NCBI GenBank assembly: GCA_031549105.1
Contig: JAVBQK010000057.1
Coordinates: 1 to 64,000 of the forward strand
Origin: Avichristensenella sp031549105
GTDB lineage: Bacteria > Bacillota > Clostridia > Christensenellales > Aristaeellaceae
Length of the DNA stretch: 64,000 nt
Reading direction: 5' to 3'
The position numbers were made by a program, and so were the translations under genes. The notes beneath the pieces are model-generated. The model was given only the letters and a program-made list of their open reading frames with translations, made no database searches and was not told where the DNA came from. Shown piece after piece: positions 27,018-36,183 of the stretch; positions within the stretch are counted from its first letter, which is position 1, and each line of letters starts with the position of its first letter.

Positions 27018-27499
27018 ACCATTACCTCCTCTACGGCGATCATTTCTTTTAACAGTTCACGTCCGCGGCGCAGATGCGTCTTGACCGTATTGGCCGGAAT
27101 ACGCAGCATGGCCGCAACTTCACATACGGGATAACCCTCGACATAGTGGAGCATCACCACCAAGCGATACTTTTCGGGGAGGGATGTAAAGAGGCGGTAC
27201 AGGTCCGGAATCGCATCCTCCATCACCTCGCGGTCCACCAGCGTATCCGCTTGAATATCCGTCGGCACTTCCCTTTTTCGCCTGCGCAAGAGCTCATAGC
27301 ATTCGTTAATCAGGATGCGGATGACCCATGCCCGCATGGCTTCATCATTCTTCAGCCTGTTCCGCGCACGCCAAGCCTTCTCAATGCACGCCTGCACCGC
27401 ATCCTCCCGATCCGCTAGCTGGGGCAAGATGCTGGTGGACACGCGGTACAAGGTCGGCTGCATGGCGATGATCCGATCGGAAAACTCCGGCTGCGTCAT
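27014..27499 (-). CDS. ECF-subfamily RNA polymerase sigma factor
   Basis: This 161-residue protein has region 2 (REDAVQACIEKAWRARNRL, then AWVIRILINECYELLRRRKR) and region 4 (LPEKYRLVVMLHYVEGYPVCEVAAMLRIPANTVKTHLRRGRELL) with the helix-turn-helix. No extra C-terminal domain is present. ATG at 27499 has GGGAG 8 nt upstream and removes six codons from the longest frame. It is coupled to the membrane partner downstream. Confidence 0.92.
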   Translation of the reverse strand: MTQPEFSDRIIAMQPTLYRVSTSILPQLADREDAVQACIEKAWRARNRLKNDEAMRAWVIRILINECYELLRRRKREVPTDIQADTLVDREVMEDAIPDLYRLFTSLPEKYRLVVMLHYVEGYPVCEVAAMLRIPANTVKTHLRRGRELLKEMIAVEEVMV

Positions 27500-27615
27500 T
27501 ACACTCTCCCACTTCATCCGTATTGCCGTGGCATGTGGTCCGTAAAATCGATCTTACGCCTATAAGATGGATTGCAAGGGCGCAAGGTTTCACCCGCGCG
27601 AAGAAAATGCCCGCG

Positions 27616-27644
27616 TTGACAAAATCCGCCCGAGAAATTATGAT
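27616..27644 (+). promoter_or_regulatory. Sigma-A promoter for the chromate transporter pair
   Basis: TTGACA (27616-27621), a 17 nt spacer and TATGAT (27639-27644) are close to consensus, 21 nt before the first ATG. Confidence 0.75.
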
Positions 27645-27665
27645 AGTTCGAACTGAGGGAGGCGT

Positions 27666-28217
27666 ATGATGCACATGAACGTGTACCTGGATTTGTTTCT
27701 CACCTTCACCCGGATCGGCGGGCTGACATTCGGCGGCGGTTACGCGATGCTTCCGATGCTACAGGCGGAGGTGGTCGAAAAGCGCAAGTGGGTTTCCGAG
27801 GACGAGGTGATGGACTACTACGCCATCGGCCAGTGCCTGCCGGGAATTATCGCCGTCAATACCGCTGTGTTTGTCGGCAACAAGGTCAAGGGGCCTTTGG
27901 GCGGGATCTGCGCGGCGCTGGGCGTCGCTTTCCCGTCGATCGTCGTCATCACAGTGATCGCCGCGTTCCTGAGCAACTTCGCGGACTATCCGTTGGTGAA
28001 GAACGCGTTCGCGGGCATCCGGGCATGCGTGTTCGTGCTGATCATCAATGCCATCCTGAAGCTGGGCAAAGGCGCGATCAAGGACTGGGCCACTGCTGCG
28101 ATAGCCGTCTGCGTGCTTTTGCTGTCGATCTTCACGGATTGGTCGCCCATCCTGTTTGTGCTGCTGGCGGGCCTATGCGGCGTGCTGCTCAACTGGGGAA
28201 AGGCGGCGAAATCATGA
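27666..28217 (+). CDS. Chromate transporter ChrA family, first half-size subunit
   Basis: This 183-residue membrane protein covers one CHR domain. FTRIGGLTFGGGYAMLPMLQ near residue 14-33 and GQCLPGIIAVNTAVFVGNKVKG near 60 are the conserved CHR motifs. Short ChrA pairs in Firmicutes work as heterodimers; chromate is the characterised substrate of the family, but other anions are possible here. GGGAGG precedes ATG codons at 27666 and 27669. It overlaps the second subunit by ATGA. Confidence 0.9.
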   Translation: MMHMNVYLDLFLTFTRIGGLTFGGGYAMLPMLQAEVVEKRKWVSEDEVMDYYAIGQCLPGIIAVNTAVFVGNKVKGPLGGICAALGVAFPSIVVITVIAAFLSNFADYPLVKNAFAGIRACVFVLIINAILKLGKGAIKDWATAAIAVCVLLLSIFTDWSPILFVLLAGLCGVLLNWGKAAKS

Positions 28218-28786
28218 TCCTTTTGCAGCTCTTCTATGAGTTCTTCAAGACCGGGCTGTTCGCGATCGGCGGTGGGCTGGCGACGCTACCCTTCCTGCGT
28301 GTAATGGCAGACAATACCGGCTGGTTCACCTACGAACAGCTTGCCGATATGGTAGCCGTATCCGAGTCCACGCCCGGGCCAATCGGCATCAACATGGCCA
28401 CCTACGTCGGCTATACCACGGCGGGGATACCTGGCAGCATTATCGCATCGCTCGCAGTAGTCTTGCCGTCGATCATCATTGTGCTTTTGCTGGCGCGTGT
28501 TTTGCGAGCGTATAGTCAGAGCGGGCTGGTGCAGTCCGTCTTTTACGGCCTGCGCCCTGCGTCCGTGGGGCTGATCGCCGCGGCGGGGTACAGCGTGCTG
28601 CAAATCGCGCTGCTGAACATCCCAGGCTATACCGCCAGCGGAAACCTGCTGGACCTCTTCCAATGGAAATCGCTGCTGCTGGCCGCGGTAGTGTATTTTG
28701 TGATGCAGAAATGGAAGCCGCACCCGGTCGTCGTCATTGCCCTGTCCGCTGTGGCCGGGGCCGTGTTCGGCTTTGCCGGCGCGTGA
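28214..28786 (+). CDS. Chromate transporter ChrA family, second half-size subunit
   Basis: This 190-residue partner has FFKTGLFAIGGGLATLPFLR (about 10-29) and SESTPGPIGINMATYVGY (about 51-68), the CHR motifs of the second half. About six TM helices are visible. ATG at 28214 overlaps the previous stop (ATGA), so the two halves should be made in equal amounts. The topology of the two halves is probably antiparallel, as in the family. Confidence 0.9.
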   Translation: MILLQLFYEFFKTGLFAIGGGLATLPFLRVMADNTGWFTYEQLADMVAVSESTPGPIGINMATYVGYTTAGIPGSIIASLAVVLPSIIIVLLLARVLRAYSQSGLVQSVFYGLRPASVGLIAAAGYSVLQIALLNIPGYTASGNLLDLFQWKSLLLAAVVYFVMQKWKPHPVVVIALSAVAGAVFGFAGA

Positions 28787-28797
28787 AAGGAGCATTT

Positions 28798-29316
28798 ATG
28801 GAGGCTTATACGCTGGTCGCGCCTTCTTTGGCGCTGAAGGATGCCTATCTGGATTTCGCCGCCGACTGGGCCACACAGGAAGCGCCCATCATACCCTACT
28901 CCGCACGGCTGCTGGGCATGACCTACGAGGAATGGCTTGCAATGACGGTGGACATCGAAACAAAAGCCCCGCAGGGATTTGTCGAGGCGCACACGTATTT
29001 CCTTGTCGATGCGGAAGGAACAATCCTGGGGGCGATCAACATCCGCCACCGGCTCAACGAATACCTGCTTAATTACGGCGGGCACATCGGCTATGGCATC
29101 CGCCCCAGCGCGCGGCGTCAGGGCCATGCGGCGCGCATGCTGGCGATGGCGCTGCCGCTGACGAAAGCGTTGGGCGTTGATCGGGCGCTGGTCTGTTGCC
29201 TTAAAGCAAATGAAGGCTCGGCCCGCACCATTCAGCGAAACGGCGGTGTGCTGGAAAACGAGGTGTTTGAGGGCGACAGGCTTGTCCAGCGGTACTGGAT
29301 CGACCTGGGCGGCTGA
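28798..29316 (+). CDS. GNAT-family N-acetyltransferase
   Basis: This 172-residue protein has the acetyl-CoA binding motif A in IGYGIRPSARRQGHAARML (about 100-118, R/Q-x-x-G-x-A variant) and motif B near KANEGSARTIQRNGG. It resembles the YjdJ/RimJ-like acetyltransferases of Firmicutes; the substrate is unknown. AAAGGAGC lies 6 nt before the ATG, and the gene is 11 nt downstream of the chromate pair. Confidence 0.88.
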   Translation: MEAYTLVAPSLALKDAYLDFAADWATQEAPIIPYSARLLGMTYEEWLAMTVDIETKAPQGFVEAHTYFLVDAEGTILGAINIRHRLNEYLLNYGGHIGYGIRPSARRQGHAARMLAMALPLTKALGVDRALVCCLKANEGSARTIQRNGGVLENEVFEGDRLVQRYWIDLGG

Positions 29317-31170
29317 TCACGGATAGATCTTCCGCCCGCGCGCATCGTCAATGCTGCAGTAGCGGTGGAAATAGGTGTTGATCACGTCGCGCCACTCGCG
29401 CGCGTTCTTCACCTGCCGGGCGAAGCGCTCGCCCACCGCCGCAAATGTGACGTCAGGGACCTTGCCCATCAGCGTCATCCAAATCATCTGGAACTCTTCC
29501 GCGCGCTGCGCGCCATCGAAATGGTCGTCGTAGATGCGCTGGATCAGCGTGCGGCCGTCTCGCATCACATGTGTGTACGGCAGCCGGTGGAAGAACAGAA
29601 GGAGTTCGTCTGGGCAGGTGGTTATGTCTTCATACCGCGCGGCGATCTCGGGCGGGTACTGTGCCGTATACCCGGTGCCCGTGGATGTACGGTCCGTGCC
29701 GACTGCATCGCGGGTGGTGCGCAGGTAGGTGCCCCAGGCGGAGTACTCGTATCCCTCAGGTGAGGGGCCATAATGCCCGTTTGGCGTGACCATCCAGCAA
29801 AGGCCCAGCGGCGCGGTGTACTGCTCATACGCATGGCCGGACGCGATCAGCAGCAGCGGGATTGCCCGCATCACCATAGGGTCCGTGCCAAACGTCAGCG
29901 CCGCCCACCAGGCGGCGGTGTCCTCGGCCTCCGCGCGGCCCTCCCAGGCGAGCCTGCCATAGGCGAACAGGTTGGCCTGCGCCAGATCGTGGCCGGTCCA
30001 GTTTGCGTCGTCGCCGACATTGACCACCGCCGCGATGTGCGCGGGGCGGCTTCCGCCCAGGTCCTGCATAATCTGCGCCCACTGCGGGCCCATATAAAAC
30101 AGATCAATCTGGTGCCCAGTGTATTCCTGCGTCAATTGCAACTCTAGCGCCTTGACCGTGCGCGGCATCGCGTATAACAACGGCGATACCGGCTCGCGCA
30201 CCTGGAAGTCAAACGGACCGTTCTTCACCTGCAAAATCACATTATCATCAAACTGGCCGTCCAGCCCGACGTAGTTGTCGTAGGCCGCCTTGGGCCGGTC
30301 AACCGCCTGGTTGCGCCAGTCCTGCATGCAGTCATAGACGAAGCACCGCCAGACAAGCACCCCACCATGCGGCTTCAGCGCACCGCTGAAAAGGCCCGCG
30401 CCCTCCGCATGGTTGCGCCCATAGCGGTAAGGTCCCGGGCGGTGCTCGCTGTCGGCCTTGACCAGCAGGCCGCACAGGTCGGGCACGGCGCGGTACGCAT
30501 CATCGATGCACGCCTGCCACCACGCACGCACTTCCTCATTCAGCGGATCGGCCGTGGTAAGCCCGTGCCGCATGGGCAGTGAAAAATCCACCGAAAGAAT
30601 CAGCCGCACACCGAACGGGCGCAGAAGATCCGCCAGCTTTGCCACCTCTGGCAGCAGCTCCGGCAGGATCAGCGCATCGGCAGGCGCGTGGACGTTGACA
30701 TTGTTGATGGTGATCGCGTTCACGCCGATGGACGCCAGCATACGGCCGTACTGGCGCACACGGTCGGGGTCATACGCAAAGCGGCCGTCACGGAAGAAGA
30801 AAGAACGCCCAGCGTAGCCGCGCTCAATGCCGCCATCCATGTTGTCCCAGTGATTCAGCATGCGCAGCGCATGTACCGGTTGCGTCCATGCGGTTTCAGG
30901 CGTACGCCCGGTGGCCACCTGCATCAACAGCCGGTACACGCCGTACAGCACGCCCGTCTCGCCGCCACGCACCGTGTATCCACCCGGCGCTTTTGCGATC
31001 TCGTATCCCTCACCCATCCCCGGCAATAGCGTGATATCCGCCGTACAGCCGGCCTGTAGCGTGGAAAGGCCCAGCGCCAGTTCCGCGCGGGCCAGGGAAA
31101 CCGTATCAGTATGCCCCGCGTCCGGCGCAGTGGGCAGAAAGGGAAGCCAACAAAGCCGTGTATCGTACAT
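29317..31170 (-). CDS. aguA: GH67 alpha-glucuronidase
   Basis: This 617-residue enzyme would remove (4-O-methyl)glucuronic acid from the end of xylo-oligosaccharides. The GH67 catalytic residues are visible: acid Glu242 in LLVKADSEHRPGP, and Asp321 and Glu326 in VKNGPFDFQVREP. An N-terminal alpha/beta domain (about 1-100) precedes the barrel, and the C-terminal helical domain includes the metal- or substrate-near LCWMVTPNGHYGPSPEGYEYS segment. It is shorter than many family members (about 670-720). No signal peptide is present. It is not next to other xylan genes here, and it abuts the GNAT gene tail to tail. Confidence 0.93.
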   Translation of the reverse strand: MYDTRLCWLPFLPTAPDAGHTDTVSLARAELALGLSTLQAGCTADITLLPGMGEGYEIAKAPGGYTVRGGETGVLYGVYRLLMQVATGRTPETAWTQPVHALRMLNHWDNMDGGIERGYAGRSFFFRDGRFAYDPDRVRQYGRMLASIGVNAITINNVNVHAPADALILPELLPEVAKLADLLRPFGVRLILSVDFSLPMRHGLTTADPLNEEVRAWWQACIDDAYRAVPDLCGLLVKADSEHRPGPYRYGRNHAEGAGLFSGALKPHGGVLVWRCFVYDCMQDWRNQAVDRPKAAYDNYVGLDGQFDDNVILQVKNGPFDFQVREPVSPLLYAMPRTVKALELQLTQEYTGHQIDLFYMGPQWAQIMQDLGGSRPAHIAAVVNVGDDANWTGHDLAQANLFAYGRLAWEGRAEAEDTAAWWAALTFGTDPMVMRAIPLLLIASGHAYEQYTAPLGLCWMVTPNGHYGPSPEGYEYSAWGTYLRTTRDAVGTDRTSTGTGYTAQYPPEIAARYEDITTCPDELLLFFHRLPYTHVMRDGRTLIQRIYDDHFDGAQRAEEFQMIWMTLMGKVPDVTFAAVGERFARQVKNAREWRDVINTYFHRYCSIDDARGRKIYP

Positions 31171-31203
31171 CCGGATGGTTCTCCTTTGTGTATTGCGTTG
31201 CGA

Positions 31204-31797
31204 TTATCCGCGCACCGCGCGAAGCACCCGAAACCCGCCGCCACGGGCAACTATATCTACCTTGCCAAACAGCTCCGTGAGTTTGCGCTGTGCGGAATCC
31301 GCACCCTGCTGCTTCCGTATGACCACATACAGCGCGCCGCCATCGCGCAACCTTTCGGCGCTCTGTTCAAAGAGGCTGTAGACGACCGCCTTGCCCGCGC
31401 GAATCGGCGGGTTTAGCGCAATCAGGTCAAACTGTCCGTCCACGGATTCCAGGCCATCGCTGACCAATGTCCGTGCCCGCAGGCCATTGTTTGACAGGTT
31501 CCGCTGCGCCAGCTCCACGGCGCGCTCGTTGACATCGGAAAGCACAACCTCCGCCCTCGGCCAACGCACCGCCATGCACGCGCCCACCGCCCCCCAGCCA
31601 CACCCCAGGTCCAGCGCCCGCCCGGCAAATGCTTCCGGCAGCGCCTCCAGCAGCAGCGCAGTGCCCGCGTCCAGGTGCTCCTTGGAAAACACCCCGGCAT
31701 CCGTCTCAAACCGCAACGCCCGCCCCGCAAGCGTCAACGTAAACGTGCGCGGGTCGTGCGCAGACGACGGCGTCCGGCTAAAGTAATGATCACCCAT
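31204..31797 (-). CDS. Class I SAM-dependent methyltransferase (RsmC/RlmG-like)
   Basis: This protein of about 197 residues starts MGDHYFSRTPSSAHDPRTF, typical of the small Firmicutes methyltransferases related to 16S/23S guanine-N2 methylases. Motif I is LDLGCGWGAVGACMA (about 62-76), and the catalytic NPPIRAG (about 128-134) is the N/DPP(Y/I) motif used on amino groups of bases. GGGAGG lies 8 nt before ATG 31797, which overlaps the end of the pseudouridine synthase gene by 8 nt. Confidence 0.87.
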   Translation of the reverse strand: MGDHYFSRTPSSAHDPRTFTLTLAGRALRFETDAGVFSKEHLDAGTALLLEALPEAFAGRALDLGCGWGAVGACMAVRWPRAEVVLSDVNERAVELAQRNLSNNGLRARTLVSDGLESVDGQFDLIALNPPIRAGKAVVYSLFEQSAERLRDGGALYVVIRKQQGADSAQRKLTELFGKVDIVARGGGFRVLRAVRG

Positions 31798-32512
31798 GCG
31801 CGCCGCCTCCCGATACATCCATTAGCTGCGAAAGCTCCGCCGCTGTCAACTCCCGCCACTGGCCGGGCGCAAGGCTCTCATCCAGCCACACGCCGCCAAA
31901 GGCCAGCCGCTTCAGGCGCAGCACGGTCTTGCCGCGTGCCTGGAACATTCGCTTGACCTGGTGAAACTTCCCCTCCTGCACCGTCACCCGCGCCTGACAT
32001 GTACCGGCCAGCGGCTCCAGCACGGCGGGAAGCGCGGTAAAGTCGGATAGCACGATTCCTTCCGCGAATGCCGCGACATCCTGCTCCGTCAGTGGCGCAT
32101 CTGTCTCGGCAAGATAGAGCTTGTCCACATGGCGCTTGGGTGACAGAAGGCGGTGGGCAAGCTGCCCATCCGTCGTGAAAATCAGCAGACCCTCGGTATC
32201 CAGGTCCAGCCGCCCTACCGGCATGCAATCCAGCGCCTCCGCAAGCGGGGGCAGCAGGTCCATCACCGTGGCGCGGCGTGGGTCGCGTGCAGCGGTCAGC
32301 ACGCCCGCGGGCTTGTTGAGCACCAGGTGCAGGCCGTCTCGATACTGGATGACTTCGCCATCCAGCGTGACACGCGCTGCATCCTCCCGGAGCGCAAGCG
32401 CCGCGTCCTGCACAGTTTCGCCATTCACGCAGACACGCCCCGCACGCAGCAGCCCCCGGGCTTCTCCCCGGGTGACGCCGCCGTACAGGGCGAGAAACTT
32501 GTCAAGCCGCAT
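31790..32512 (-). CDS. Pseudouridine synthase of the RsuA/RluB/E/F family
   Basis: This 240-residue RNA-modifying enzyme has an N-terminal S4 domain (MRLDKFLALYGGVTRGEARGLL) and the catalytic motif GRLDLDTEGLLIFTTDG (about 99-115) with the nucleophile Asp. The later segment KFHQVKRMFQARGKTVLRLKR is the RsuA signature. ATG at 32512 is chosen because the S4 domain starts there; the longer frame adds an Arg-rich stretch that is the shadow of the upstream gene. It overlaps the DUF975 gene by 11 nt. Confidence 0.9.
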   Translation of the reverse strand: MRLDKFLALYGGVTRGEARGLLRAGRVCVNGETVQDAALALREDAARVTLDGEVIQYRDGLHLVLNKPAGVLTAARDPRRATVMDLLPPLAEALDCMPVGRLDLDTEGLLIFTTDGQLAHRLLSPKRHVDKLYLAETDAPLTEQDVAAFAEGIVLSDFTALPAVLEPLAGTCQARVTVQEGKFHQVKRMFQARGKTVLRLKRLAFGGVWLDESLAPGQWRELTAAELSQLMDVSGGGAHG

Positions 32513-33311
32513 GGAGCGCGTCCGCCTCCTCATCCCGGGGCGGCGGCAGGAGCGCCAGATAATACCCCGCATACACGCCTTGCGCGTACGGCGCGGCATA
32601 TATGCCAGCAAGCATCAACGTAAACGCAGACGCGATAACCCAGCCAAGGAACGACAGCTCCAGCACAAACAGCTCCCATTTACGGCCGCTCGTCATGTGC
32701 AGGCTGCGCTGAATCGCTTTCATCGGCGGCAGCCACGGATCGTCCGCGAGCAGGTATGGCACCATGAACAGCGCCAGTTCGCATACCATGCGCAGCAGCA
32801 TGCCCGCCGCGGCGCACCAAATCAGCGTATCACTCGGCATGATCGCCGACCCTACCTCGACCTCCACAATCGTCACCGCACCCGGCAGCAACAAGCCAAT
32901 GCCAATCGGCACGATAAGACACGCGCTGGCGAACACTTCGCGCAGCAGCATGCCGCCGACCAGCCGCATGTATCCCGGGCCGAAGCAATCGCACACCGTC
33001 AACGGCGAAGGCATGTCATCCGGCTTGCGGTTAAGGTGCAAAAAGTAGCCCGCCACGCGCACGGCCATCGGCTCTGTGACGAGGGTAGCCGCGATGAAAC
33101 TAACCACTGTCATCGGCAGCGAAATGCCCACGATTATATCGGCAAACAGGAAATAGATCACCCCGCTGCTGGCAGGGAAAAGCCGCAGCACGAACGACAG
33201 CGCGGAGGGGATGATGCACGCAAAAAAGGCCTTCATCAGCCTTCCTTGCAGGTTGCGTTTTACAGCCAGCTTGATACCGGGCCGGTCAATCTTTCCGTTA
33301 TTCCGTAACAT
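32502..33311 (-). CDS. DUF975-like integral membrane protein (shorter paralogue)
   Basis: This 269-residue protein has about six hydrophobic segments and the phrase ELSFLGWVIASAFTLMLAGIYAAPY near the end, the conserved DUF975 signature. The family has no established function; its members often occur near envelope genes. AAGGA lies 6 nt before the ATG, inside the end of the preceding paralogue, with a 14 nt overlap. The pair is probably a heteromeric membrane unit. Confidence 0.75.
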   Translation of the reverse strand: MLRNNGKIDRPGIKLAVKRNLQGRLMKAFFACIIPSALSFVLRLFPASSGVIYFLFADIIVGISLPMTVVSFIAATLVTEPMAVRVAGYFLHLNRKPDDMPSPLTVCDCFGPGYMRLVGGMLLREVFASACLIVPIGIGLLLPGAVTIVEVEVGSAIMPSDTLIWCAAAGMLLRMVCELALFMVPYLLADDPWLPPMKAIQRSLHMTSGRKWELFVLELSFLGWVIASAFTLMLAGIYAAPYAQGVYAGYYLALLPPPRDEEADALHAA

Positions 33312-34350
33312 GATAGTCCTTTTTCATCTTCGGCGCGAAGTCATCCGGGGTAACCTCTTCATCCATCAGCGCCTCGCGCTTGCGCTCGATAAAGAACGCG
33401 CGGAAGCACGCCGCCATATACGGTGCGACATAGACCAACACCAGCTGGTTGGCGAAAATCACAATCCACAGGAACAGGCGAATGGACTGCTGCAAAATCT
33501 CCGTCAGCGACAGGACTGAGCCCAGGTACCGCATCACCACCAGCAGCACCCCCGCGATAATTGCGGGCAGGTAATAGTTCAGGAAGCTGAGGCACAGGCC
33601 AATCAGTCGCCATTTGCAGCCGCGCATCAGCTTGCGGCTGAGGCGCACCGCGCGGAACGCGGGAAGCCTGGGCTGCGCCGCGATGCAGACGGGCGTGAGG
33701 ACATAGGCCAGCATGCGGTTGATAAACAGCATCGTGAAGACGACGAACCAGATCAGGCTCAGGCCAATCAGGCCACCGTAAATGTACATTTGGTACATGG
33801 CCAGCTGTTCGGCAAATATCTCAATGATCTTGATGCCGCCGTTGTAGATGGCCAGCGGCGCGACAAACGCCATCAGCGCCCACAGGAGCGTCCATAGCAG
33901 CATGTACAGCATACCGCCCAGCGCGCGCGGGTAGCGGCCGGAGAAACAGGAAAAGACCTCCAGCGGCGAGGGCTTTTTGCCCCTGAGGAACGAAAGAAAA
34001 AACCCCGAGACAGAAACGGATACCGGCAGGCTGACGAACAAAAACACCGCGAAGAGAATGGCTTGGCCCGGCATCGCAGCCACTATCTCAGTAAAGTCAA
34101 ACTGGAAACTGAACAGCAGCACGACCATGGACCGGAGTGTATCCGTCCCTTCCGAAAAGACCGCGAGAAGCTGATCTTTCAGCGAAAGAAGGCCGTCTGA
34201 CAGTGGCGGCATCAGCAGTGTCACCAGCGCGCCGACCACAAGCATCGGCAGCGCGGCCAACGCAAGCGCGCCAAGTGGTCCCAGCCATTTCCGATGGAGC
34301 AACCCGCGCACACGGCGCTTCATGGCAGCGCGTTCCGACACGTTCAGCAC
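33298..34350 (-). CDS. DUF975-like integral membrane protein (longer paralogue)
   Basis: This 350-residue protein has about six TM helices. A DUF975-like segment (RLIGLCLSFLNYYLPAIIAGVLLVV) lies near 255-280 and a charged tail follows the last TM. The start appears to be GTG at 34350 with AGGGAAAGG nearby; ATG at codon 10 is the alternative. It is the first gene of the minus-strand run through the SAM methyltransferase and has a good promoter upstream. Confidence 0.7.
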   Translation of the reverse strand: MLNVSERAAMKRRVRGLLHRKWLGPLGALALAALPMLVVGALVTLLMPPLSDGLLSLKDQLLAVFSEGTDTLRSMVVLLFSFQFDFTEIVAAMPGQAILFAVFLFVSLPVSVSVSGFFLSFLRGKKPSPLEVFSCFSGRYPRALGGMLYMLLWTLLWALMAFVAPLAIYNGGIKIIEIFAEQLAMYQMYIYGGLIGLSLIWFVVFTMLFINRMLAYVLTPVCIAAQPRLPAFRAVRLSRKLMRGCKWRLIGLCLSFLNYYLPAIIAGVLLVVMRYLGSVLSLTEILQQSIRLFLWIVIFANQLVLVYVAPYMAACFRAFFIERKREALMDEEVTPDDFAPKMKKDYHVTE

Positions 34351-34410
34351 AACCTTTCCCTAGCGAAATGGAGTGTGTGGCGTTTCGCCCAGATATACGA
34401 TGTCGATGGT

Positions 34411-34440
34411 ATTATAACGCATATGGTGGCGGTTTAGCAA
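34411..34440 (-). promoter_or_regulatory. Sigma-A promoter of the DUF975 operon
   Basis: TTGCTA (34440-34435), an 18 nt spacer and a perfect TATAAT (34416-34411) face the DUF975 gene. Confidence 0.7.
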
Positions 34441-34487
34441 GTACATTGGCGGATGATGGCAGGAATTGCCTATCCGCCCCATGCCGC

Positions 34488-34517
34488 TTGCACGGTAGGC
34501 ATATAATGTGGTAAAAT
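34488..34517 (+). promoter_or_regulatory. Candidate promoter of the L,D-transpeptidase gene
   Basis: TTGCAC (34488-34493), an 18 nt spacer and TAAAAT (34512-34517) precede the gene. A TATAAT at 34502-34507 lacks a matching -35. Confidence 0.45.
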
Positions 34518-34558
34518 GCCCATGCAAAGCAGTTACACATTGGACAAAGGAGTGGAAA

Positions 34559-36157
34559 ATGCGCAAATCCCATCTGATTTCCCTGTACCTCCTTCTAGGC
34601 CTTCTTTTCTCGCTGGGCGTTGCCCATGCGGAGGGCCTGTCGTTCGCAACCGTGCCGGACATTCTCCGGCCGGGCAAGTACTACGATATCGTCGTGAACG
34701 CGCCGTCCGCCGGGCAGGCTTCGCTGTCCCTTCTCGACGCCGCGGGCAACTCCGTTTATGATATTTTCGTCGGATACCCTATGTCGCAGGGCCGCAACGT
34801 CTTCCAATGGGAGGGCATGCGCCTAGACCAGACCATTGTTGCACAGGGTGAGTACACGCTGCTTTTGCAGATGGAGGGCTCCGAACCTGCGGAGAAACTG
34901 CTCCGCGTAGGCTCTCCGTACCCAATGCTGACAAGCGTGAGCCAGAGCGACAGCATCCTGGAGGATGATCCCATCACCGTGACCTTCCTGGCCAGCGAGG
35001 GGGGCTTTCTTCGCGTGCGGCTGATGCGCTACGCGGATGGCGTCACCGAGGATCTGGATTCTGTCTCCGTCACCGCGGGCCTGAATACCTACGCGTGGCA
35101 CGGCGACCTGAACGGTGAGAAGGCCGCTCCGGGCGATTATGCGCTGTTGCTCACACTGAGGACTGCAAACGGCGCTGAGTCGCTGTCGCAGAGCGTATTT
35201 CTCCAGATTGGCGCCGGTGAGGCCGAAGACAGCACCAGCGTCGTCGTTGTGGATCTTACGCCAGCGCCGACGTCCGAACCGACCCCCGCCCCCACGCCGG
35301 AACCCGCGCTGGTATCGCCGCCATACTCCACCATTGACGATGGCACCTTCTGGTCCATGACACCGGGCGAGCTGGACGATGCCGTAATCTGGGACATCCT
35401 GATGCAGCCAATTGTCGTCTATGACGGCGGGCTGGACGCCAAGCCCAAGGTGCACACCTGGATGATGCAAAACCCGGACGGCACGGGCGAGAAGATCGCC
35501 CAGTTGCACGCGCAATCGCAGGGACTGCACGTTATTGGTGAGCCGAACGAACATGGCTACGTACTGGTGGAAGCGTTCAGCAACTATGACGAGAACTACA
35601 ACCCCAAAACGGAAGAAGAGATCGCCCACGCGTATGACGTAAAGCAGGGCTATGTGCTGGCCAAGAACCTGAAAACGGTAGAGGTCATGACGGACATGGC
35701 GCTGCTGATTGACAAGAAAACGCAGCGTATGTACCTGTACAAAGACGGCGTGCGCGTAACGGAGTTCCTGATCGCCACCGGCCTTATCTCCGATAAGAAG
35801 TACTACAACGAAACGATCGCGGGCGAGTACATCACCATAAGCCACACAGGCGCTTTCACCTCCGGCAACATGATCTGCGACCTGGCGATCCGCATCAACG
35901 GCGGCATCCTCATCCACGAGGTTCCCCACAAGGAGCGCGCCGATGGCAGCCGTGATTACTCATCTTTTGAGGGCTACCTGGGCACCAAGCAAAGCCACGG
36001 TTGCATCCGCGTGCAGCGCCTGAAGAACGACGACGGCTACAACATGCGTTGGATCTGGGACAACTTCAAGCGCGGCAAGCCGTACAAGGTCATCATCTGG
36101 GACGACCTGAACCGCGTGGATTCACCCAGTACATTGTATCCAAACCCGAAGAACTGA
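34559..36157 (+). CDS. Secreted L,D-transpeptidase (YkuD domain) with Ig-like modules
   Basis: This 532-residue protein probably cross-links peptidoglycan or attaches material to it. The order is a signal peptide (cleavage near VAHA-EG), two FlgD/Ig-like beta domains (about 30-125 and 127-215), a Pro/Thr/Glu linker (about 235-260), an SH3-like region (about 300-370), and a C-terminal YkuD catalytic domain (about 378-525). The active-site motif SHGCIRVQR has Cys482, and the upstream His is in ILIHEVPHK. AAAGGAG precedes ATG 34559, and the leading 17 codons of the longer frame carry no signal-like sequence. Confidence 0.9.
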   Translation: MRKSHLISLYLLLGLLFSLGVAHAEGLSFATVPDILRPGKYYDIVVNAPSAGQASLSLLDAAGNSVYDIFVGYPMSQGRNVFQWEGMRLDQTIVAQGEYTLLLQMEGSEPAEKLLRVGSPYPMLTSVSQSDSILEDDPITVTFLASEGGFLRVRLMRYADGVTEDLDSVSVTAGLNTYAWHGDLNGEKAAPGDYALLLTLRTANGAESLSQSVFLQIGAGEAEDSTSVVVVDLTPAPTSEPTPAPTPEPALVSPPYSTIDDGTFWSMTPGELDDAVIWDILMQPIVVYDGGLDAKPKVHTWMMQNPDGTGEKIAQLHAQSQGLHVIGEPNEHGYVLVEAFSNYDENYNPKTEEEIAHAYDVKQGYVLAKNLKTVEVMTDMALLIDKKTQRMYLYKDGVRVTEFLIATGLISDKKYYNETIAGEYITISHTGAFTSGNMICDLAIRINGGILIHEVPHKERADGSRDYSSFEGYLGTKQSHGCIRVQRLKNDDGYNMRWIWDNFKRGKPYKVIIWDDLNRVDSPSTLYPNPKN

Positions 36158-36183
36158 CTGGAACAGGGGAACGGGGCGAGGGA

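Noticed and set aside
27500..27600. ECF-type self-regulated promoter upstream of the sigma gene (TGAAAC present)
   Set aside because: No fitting -10 occurs at the expected 16-17 nt distance, so I could not support it.
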